64,000 bases of DNA. It comes from Bacillus sp. es.034. GTDB lineage: Bacteria > Bacillota > Bacilli > Bacillales > Bacillaceae_B. The notes under the pieces were generated by a model. That model was not told the DNA's origin. It saw nothing but the letters and a program-made list of their open reading frames with translations, and made no database searches. This document shows, in pieces, positions 61,980 to 64,000 of the stretch. Positions within the stretch are counted from its first letter, which is position 1, and the number at the start of each line of letters is the position of its first letter. Both the position numbers and the translations under genes were made by a program. The stretch covers positions 964,001-1,028,000 of the forward strand of contig NZ_PDIY01000001.1 of assembly GCF_002563655.1 (NCBI RefSeq), in the 5' to 3' direction.

Positions 61980-62876
61980 ATGAGAGAGGAAGAAAAGAAA
62001 CAACCTTCTCAAAACTTTTTGAAAAGACGTTGGGCATACCCAGCAATCTATTTAGCAAGTGCAGCAATCATTATCACGGGGATTCTGTGGTACCAGGCAG
62101 GAAATGATGTAAACGAGAAAGCCAAGGATTACAGCTATGATGGAGTTCCTACTGACAATGAGTTCAACCAGCCTGCAGAAGAAGTCAATCGTTCATTGGA
62201 AAACTTTGTAATGCCTGTTTCAAGCCCTGAAGATACAGTGATCGAAAAACAATTCTACGACACTGAAGCTTCAGCGGAAGAACAGGAAGCTGCCCTAGTC
62301 GTGTATGGAAACATGTACTACCCGAACCAAGGAGTCGACATCTCAAAAGATGGAAAAGAATTTGATGTACTGGCTGCCATGAGCGGTACAGTCACAAAGG
62401 TTCAGGAAGATTCCTTACTTGGTAACACGATTGAAATCGAGCACAGCAAAGGCATCGTGACTCGCTATCAATCAGTGAAAGATTTTGAAGTCGCGGTTGG
62501 AGATGTAGTTGATCAAGGACAAGCCATTGCGAAAGCAGGAAAGAGCTTATTCAATGAAGAAGCCGGCGTTCACGTACACTTTGAAATCCGTAAAGCGGAT
62601 GTAGCCGTGAATCCAATGGAATACTTCAATAAGTCTCTTGCCACTCTTCAAGAAGCACAGCTTGAAGACAAGAAAGTTTCAGGTGAACAGCCGGATGCAG
62701 CAGCGGCTGAAGAAAATGCCGTAGAAGACCAAGCTAGCGAAAACAAAGCTACTGAAGACAAAGCTACGGAAGAAAAAGACGCAGCTGAAGAAAACAAGTC
62801 TACTGAAGAAAAGCAGGACCAGGCAAAGCCGAAACAAGAAAGCAAAGACAACGCTGACGTAAAAGAAGAAGAGTAA
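61980..62876 (+). CDS. spoIIQ: stage II sporulation protein Q
   Basis: Forespore membrane protein that binds SpoIIIAH across the septum and holds the engulfing membranes together. The 298-residue product has one transmembrane helix (about 21-40) and a LytM/M23-like domain (about 95-210) that keeps HVHFEIRK but has lost the first zinc histidine (NQGVD instead of H-x3-D), so it is likely inactive, as in B. subtilis. The C-terminal ~70 residues are Glu/Lys/Ala repeats. ATG 61980 (MREEEKKQP) matches the B. subtilis start; GAGGTG lies 6 nt upstream. Confidence 0.94.
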   Translation: MREEEKKQPSQNFLKRRWAYPAIYLASAAIIITGILWYQAGNDVNEKAKDYSYDGVPTDNEFNQPAEEVNRSLENFVMPVSSPEDTVIEKQFYDTEASAEEQEAALVVYGNMYYPNQGVDISKDGKEFDVLAAMSGTVTKVQEDSLLGNTIEIEHSKGIVTRYQSVKDFEVAVGDVVDQGQAIAKAGKSLFNEEAGVHVHFEIRKADVAVNPMEYFNKSLATLQEAQLEDKKVSGEQPDAAAAEENAVEDQASENKATEDKATEEKDAAEENKSTEEKQDQAKPKQESKDNADVKEEE

Positions 62877-62889
62877 CACCTATAAATGA

Positions 62890-62920
62890 GGGCTGACCGA
62901 ATTACCGGTCAGTCTTTTTG
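62890..62920 (+). terminator. spoIIQ terminator
   Basis: GGCTGACCG pairs with CGGTCAGTC (one wobble), loop AATTAC, then TTTTT. The rest of the 291-bp gap to 63167 has no supported gene. Confidence 0.88.
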
Positions 62921-63167
62921 CTTGTCCAAAAAAATTTCCTTGGAAATTCGACAGGATGGAAAGTTTACTGGTAAAGCTTTTCCATTATCATTCTCCTATT
63001 CAATATATACATTTTCTTCAATATCCTTATTTTAGAAAAATGAATGATGAACATATGTTGCGTTGTTGTCATTTTTTCTTTATTGACCAGGCTTTTTCCA
63101 GTAAAGATAATGATGGCATGAATAAAATTTCGGAAAATTAAGTCTTTTCAAAACAGGAGGTGAAACG

Positions 63168-63350
63168 TTGATTTACTTCATGCTATTTTTACTCATCACA
63201 GGAGGGTGCATCATCCTTGCCCTGAGGAAGAAGCGGGCATTCTTTCTGACCATACCATTCGTGTCTTTATTCATTTATTTTATCGTGCAGATTGCCATTG
63301 TCCCGGTGCCGTTTTTTGAAACAGTGAAATTTATTTTCAGTTTAAAATAA
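63168..63350 (+). CDS. small membrane protein ahead of a symporter operon
   Basis: A 60-residue protein with two hydrophobic helices (about 2-19 and 25-50) and a few Lys/Arg between them. The TTG start 63168 is supported by a strong ribosome site (CAGGAGGTG). Family not recognised. It ends 24 bp before the DUF4212 gene, so it is probably part of the symporter operon and could be an accessory subunit. Confidence 0.6.
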   Translation: MIYFMLFLLITGGCIILALRKKRAFFLTIPFVSLFIYFIVQIAIVPVPFFETVKFIFSLK

Positions 63351-63374
63351 TGAGCTTGAAAAGGGGTTACGTAC

Positions 63375-63677
63375 ATGAAGAAGATTGATAGAGCGAAAGC
63401 CGATCAGTATTTTAAAGAAAAAAATCGATACATGGCACTGTATTTAGTCATCTGGCTTCTTTCCTCCTTTGGTATCGTGCTGTTTGCCGAAAGCTTCTCC
63501 ACCTTCACCATTAACGGATTTCCGTTCCATTATTTCATGGGCGCACAAGGTTCGATCATCGTTTTCATTGTTTTGCTTTACGTGAATGCGAAGGTGAGTG
63601 ACGGGATCGATAAGAAATATGGACTGGATGAAAGCCGGAATGAGCAGATTAGCTACGGGAAAACGCTTGATCATTAA
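63375..63677 (+). CDS. sodium:solute symporter small subunit (DUF4212)
   Basis: A 100-residue protein with two transmembrane helices (about 22-40 and 57-76), the motif FHYFMGAQGSIIVFIVLLYVNA, and a charged C-terminal Asp-Lys-Lys-Tyr segment. This is the DUF4212/TIGR03647 family, which precedes a dedicated sodium/solute symporter. ATG 63375 follows AAAGGGG. Immediately upstream of the symporter large subunit, so together they form a two-component transporter whose substrate (acetate or another carboxylate in relatives) is not fixed here. Confidence 0.85.
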   Translation: MKKIDRAKADQYFKEKNRYMALYLVIWLLSSFGIVLFAESFSTFTINGFPFHYFMGAQGSIIVFIVLLYVNAKVSDGIDKKYGLDESRNEQISYGKTLDH

Positions 63678-63709
63678 TCAAATAGAGAAGAACTAGGGGG
63701 AAAGAATGA

Positions 63710-64000
63710 ATGAATACTCAGTTTATTGTATCGACGTCTATCATACTGTTGACGTTTGCATTATATATCGGAATAGCGGTTTATAACAAAGCGAAGGCAA
63801 CATCGGACTTCTATGTAGCCGGCCGCGGGGTGCCGCCGATCTTTAACGGGATGGCGATCGGGGCCGACTGGATGAGTGCGGCATCATTTATTGGACTGGC
63901 CGGTACTGTCATGATCCTCGGTTATGACGGCCTTGCCTATATCATGGGGTGGACAGGAGGATATTTATTATTGACCTTCCTGCTTGCACCACAGCTCAGG
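63710..64000 (+). CDS. sodium:solute symporter large subunit (partial, cut by window end)
   Basis: The first 97 residues are inside the window and the frame is open at the edge. MNTQFIVSTSIILLTFALYI is helix 1; DFYVAGRGVPPIFNGMAIG and DWMSAASFIGLAG are the classic N-terminal signature of the SSS family (ActP/PutP type). ATG 63710 follows AGGGGGAAAG; an overlapping ATG at 63706 is in another frame and stops early. With the DUF4212 protein it probably forms a sodium-coupled carboxylate importer. Confidence 0.9.
   Translation, partial: MNTQFIVSTSIILLTFALYIGIAVYNKAKATSDFYVAGRGVPPIFNGMAIGADWMSAASFIGLAGTVMILGYDGLAYIMGWTGGYLLLTFLLAPQLR

Noticed and set aside
62956..63141. Open frame of 61 codons after spoIIQ
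   Set aside because: No usable ribosome site, no hydrophobic or conserved pattern, AT-rich spacer composition.

Overview
This window is chromosomal DNA from a low-to-moderate GC endospore-forming Bacillaceae. The evidence is gene order that follows Bacillus subtilis almost gene for gene (speE-speB, ywiB-argS, uvsE-clsB-fadF, acdA, rpoE-pyrG, ywjG-spo0F-fbaA-tal-murAB-glpX-rho-rpmE-tdk-prfA-prmC-spoIIR-ywlBCDEFG-glyA-upp-atp, ywzB-ywmB-murAA-spoIID-spoIIQ), strong Shine-Dalgarno sites, frequent GTG/TTG starts and many sporulation genes. A Rossellomorea-type or related marine Bacillus is my best guess, but the genus cannot be fixed from this sequence alone. I see no rRNA, tRNA, CRISPR array, prophage or intact insertion sequence.

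Layout. 0.3-7 kb: spermidine synthesis (speE, speB), ywiB-argS, a XapX-family membrane protein, and the minus-strand pair uvsE/clsB. 7-18.4 kb: a fatty-acid/branched-chain acyl-CoA block. It runs fadF, mmgA, mmgB, mmgC, acdA, a TetR-type regulator and the B12-dependent fused isobutyryl-CoA mutase icmF, with TGA-N8-TCA palindromes upstream that look like FadR-type operators. In B. subtilis fadF, acdA and rpoE are adjacent, so mmgABC and tetR-icmF look inserted into that order. 18.6-21.6 kb: rpoE and pyrG, with a CTP-sensing GGGCT attenuator and a ~110-bp palindromic MITE-like element in the pyrG leader. 21.7-25.6 kb: a SAM-I riboswitch in front of a ribose-type ABC importer, the most suggestive accessory system in the window. 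25.6-34.6 kb: ywjG, spo0F, central carbon genes (fbaA, tal, glpX), murAB, rho, rpmE, tdk and a lipoprotein. 34.7-45.7 kb: prfA-prmC, spoIIR, ywlB, ywlC with a DnaA-box cluster, mntP, ywlE, an MCP, rpiB, ywlG, glyA and upp. 46-53.3 kb: the complete F1Fo ATP synthase operon (atpZ-atpI-BEFHAGDC). 53.3-57.4 kb: a minus-strand accessory group of three CotB-like proteins around an ArsB/NhaD-type transporter and an overlapping 51-residue membrane protein, then a small basic Gly/Gln/Lys-rich protein on the plus strand. 57.5-62.9 kb: ywzB, ywmB, murAA, spoIID, a VanZ-like gene and spoIIQ. 63.2-64 kb: a small membrane protein, a DUF4212-type small subunit and the truncated start of a sodium:solute symporter.

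Regulation seen directly includes about thirty intrinsic terminators, several sigma-A promoters, candidate sigma-F (spoIIR, spoIIQ), sigma-E (spoIID) and sigma-H (spo0F) promoters, one SAM-I riboswitch, one reiterative-transcription attenuator and a DnaA-box cluster around ywlC. Superimposed on this are three families of short palindromic interspersed repeats. The most frequent has the core GAGGGACGGACC, occurs at least eleven times, often forms the stem of a terminator, and once lies inside prmC.
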